This document shows, in pieces, positions 62,863 through 64,000 of a stretch of 64,000 nucleotides of DNA. This DNA comes from Nocardioides sp. Soil774 (GTDB taxonomy: Bacteria > Actinomycetota > Actinomycetes > Propionibacteriales > Nocardioidaceae). Each line of letters opens with the position of its first letter. Within the stretch, counting starts at the first letter, position 1. The DNA lies in the NCBI RefSeq assembly GCF_001428125.1, contig NZ_LMSM01000005.1:315701-379700 (forward strand), written 5' to 3'. A program made the translations under genes and the position numbers. The notes below the pieces were generated by a model. That model did no database searches. It was not told where the DNA came from and worked only from the letters and a program-made list of their open reading frames with translations.

Positions 62863-64000
62863 TTGAAGCAGCTCAATCGAGGCCAGGGAATGTCCCTCGG
62901 CCTTGCACTCATCGCCGCTGGGCTCGCCGCCCAGCCGATGGTCAGTGCGCAGGCCGCACCGGCCAACCAGGCTGACCAGTCCGTCGTCAGCCGGCTCAAG
63001 GACGCCGCCTCCGGGTCGGTGGACCTGCGGGCCAACCCCGCCACCGGACGCGTCGGTTTCGCCCGCGCCGAGGGCAACGACCCCGACCTGTTCCCCGGCG
63101 TCGCCGCCGAGGGACGTCAGGGCGCGATCGACAAGGCCTCGGCCTACCTCGACGAGTTCGCCCCGGCCTTCGGCGCCCGCGCCGCGGAGCTGAAGCAGAC
63201 CGAGGTCTACGCCGGCAAGGGCGGCTGGTCGGTGACCTTCGCCCAGTCCTACAAGGGCGTCCCTGTCTTCGGGGGCGAGCTCAAGGCGCACGTCGACCGC
63301 GAGGGTGACCTCACCTCGGTCAACGGCTTCGTCGCGCCGAGCATCGCGCTCGACACGACCCCCGGCCTGAGCAAGGAGGAGGCCTCGGCCCGCGCGCTCC
63401 AGGCAGTCAAGACCAAGCCCGCCGGCTACGAGGACGGAGGCCCGTCGGGCTTCGCCAAGAACCTCCAGGTCCGCAAGGCCGAGCTGGTCGTCTACCGCAC
63501 CGGCACCCCGCGCGGCATCGACGGCACCGCCACGCTGGCCTGGGCCGTCGAGGTGTGGAACAAGTCCACGGTCCGCGAGACGCTGATCCTCGACGCCTCC
63601 ACCGGCAAGCCCCTCAACCGCTGGTCGATGATGGCCGACGCCCTCGACCGCGAGCTCTACGAGGCCTTCGTCAACGACAACGGCACCCCGACCAACCCGG
63701 ACGACGACTACGTCGACGCCGACAAGGTCTACCAGGAGGGCCAGGCATTCCCCGGCACGCTCGACCAGGACCAGCAGAACGAGGTCCTCGGCACCGGTGA
63801 GGCCTACTGGCTGTTCCGCAACACGTTCGGCTACAACGCCTGGGACGGCGAGGGCGGCAAGATGATCACGGTCAACAACGACCCGACCATCGACTGCCCC
63901 AACGCCAACTGGAACGGCGTCACCACCAACTACTGCTCGGGCGTCACCGGTGACGACACCGTCGCCCACGAGTGGGGTCACGCCTACACCGAGTCGACGT
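62863..64000 (+). CDS. Second secreted M4-type metalloprotease, cut by window end
   Basis: The 379 visible codons give a signal peptide, propeptide and the start of the catalytic domain up to VAHEWGHAYTES (H369, E370, H373). It is a clear paralog of the preceding gene: shared stretches include GDLTSVNGF, LILDASTGKPLNRWS, CPNANWNG and the HEWGH motif. The TTG start at 62863 is chosen because the next residues KQLNRG align with KLLNRG of the paralog; an internal ATG at 62890 would shorten the signal peptide. GAGAGG lies 9 nt upstream. The zinc Glu ligand and C-terminus are outside the window. Confidence 0.9.
   Translation, partial: MKQLNRGQGMSLGLALIAAGLAAQPMVSAQAAPANQADQSVVSRLKDAASGSVDLRANPATGRVGFARAEGNDPDLFPGVAAEGRQGAIDKASAYLDEFAPAFGARAAELKQTEVYAGKGGWSVTFAQSYKGVPVFGGELKAHVDREGDLTSVNGFVAPSIALDTTPGLSKEEASARALQAVKTKPAGYEDGGPSGFAKNLQVRKAELVVYRTGTPRGIDGTATLAWAVEVWNKSTVRETLILDASTGKPLNRWSMMADALDRELYEAFVNDNGTPTNPDDDYVDADKVYQEGQAFPGTLDQDQQNEVLGTGEAYWLFRNTFGYNAWDGEGGKMITVNNDPTIDCPNANWNGVTTNYCSGVTGDDTVAHEWGHAYTEST

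Overview
The window is very GC-rich, densely packed chromosomal DNA from a high-GC actinobacterium. GTG starts, 4-bp start/stop overlaps and leaderless-looking promoters are frequent. Gene content and order (lhr-nei2, recA-recX with a DUF3046 gene and an LexA box, ftsK-rodZ-like-rimO-pgsA with cinA-clgR, sirA-cysH-chelatase, divergent glgC/glgA) point to Actinomycetia, most likely a Nocardioides-like member of Propionibacteriales. The genus is an inference from gene style, not from a marker search. I see no rRNA, tRNA, CRISPR array, prophage or transposase.

Layout. 1-1449: end-truncated phosphoglucomutase. 1516-3900: an ECF42-type sigma factor behind three YCII/DGPF-domain genes. 3897-6410: divergent glgC and glgA (glycogen/alpha-glucan). 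6407-7502: an AbiEi-N/DUF559 nuclease-like gene bracketed by copies of a 21-nt sequence, then a terminator. 7516-11312: dctA and a divergent CitA/CitB-type two-component system. 11338-12774: glyA. 12886-16634: sulfur operon (Cys leader peptide, siroheme sulfite reductase, Zn-ribbon protein, cysH, sirohydrochlorin chelatase). 16643-18644: overlapping ppk2, HipA-like kinase and DUF3037 genes. 18679-19829: a frameshifted membrane-protein gene and a phosphoribosyltransferase. 19979-24140: recX, recA, MFS transporter, DUF3046, methyltransferase. 24189-28910: frameshifted acetyltransferase, acyl-CoA ligase, ABC-2 exporter. 28952-32278: a four-gene, fully overlapping WXG100-like / EspG-like / lipase-fold / lipoprotein operon. 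32413-35285: DUF2071, PspC and a second ECF42 cluster. 35382-37887: secreted GH16 enzyme, epimerase, small secreted protein. 38277-43608: lhr and nei2. 43630-59007: the clgR, cinA, pgsA, rimO, rodZ-like, ftsK neighbourhood, opened by about 8 kb carrying a GH15 enzyme, a secreted 5'-nucleotidase and a secreted ExeM/NucH nuclease. 59222-64000: two tandem secreted M4-type metalloproteases, the second cut by the window end.

How genes work together. The sulfur operon makes sulfide from adenylylated sulfate, and the chelatase supplies siroheme. The secreted nuclease and 5'-nucleotidase could turn extracellular DNA into nucleosides and phosphate. recA carries both an LexA box and a PafBC-type (RecA-NDp) promoter, and lhr-nei2 has a weaker PafBC-like match, so a DNA-damage theme recurs. 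Both ECF42 clusters carry the same TGTCGA-N17-CG(A/T)C promoter, consistent with autoregulation.

Most interesting candidates: (1) the WXG100-like/EspG-like/lipase/lipoprotein operon, a possible type VII secretion effector cassette; (2) a 26-nt anti-Shine-Dalgarno-like repeat in two spacers of the sulfur operon; (3) an 18-bp divergent promoter between cinA and the GH15 gene; (4) a shared C-terminal module on three secreted enzymes; (5) the repeat-bracketed DUF559 gene. Two genes carry single-base frameshifts that may be real lesions or assembly errors.
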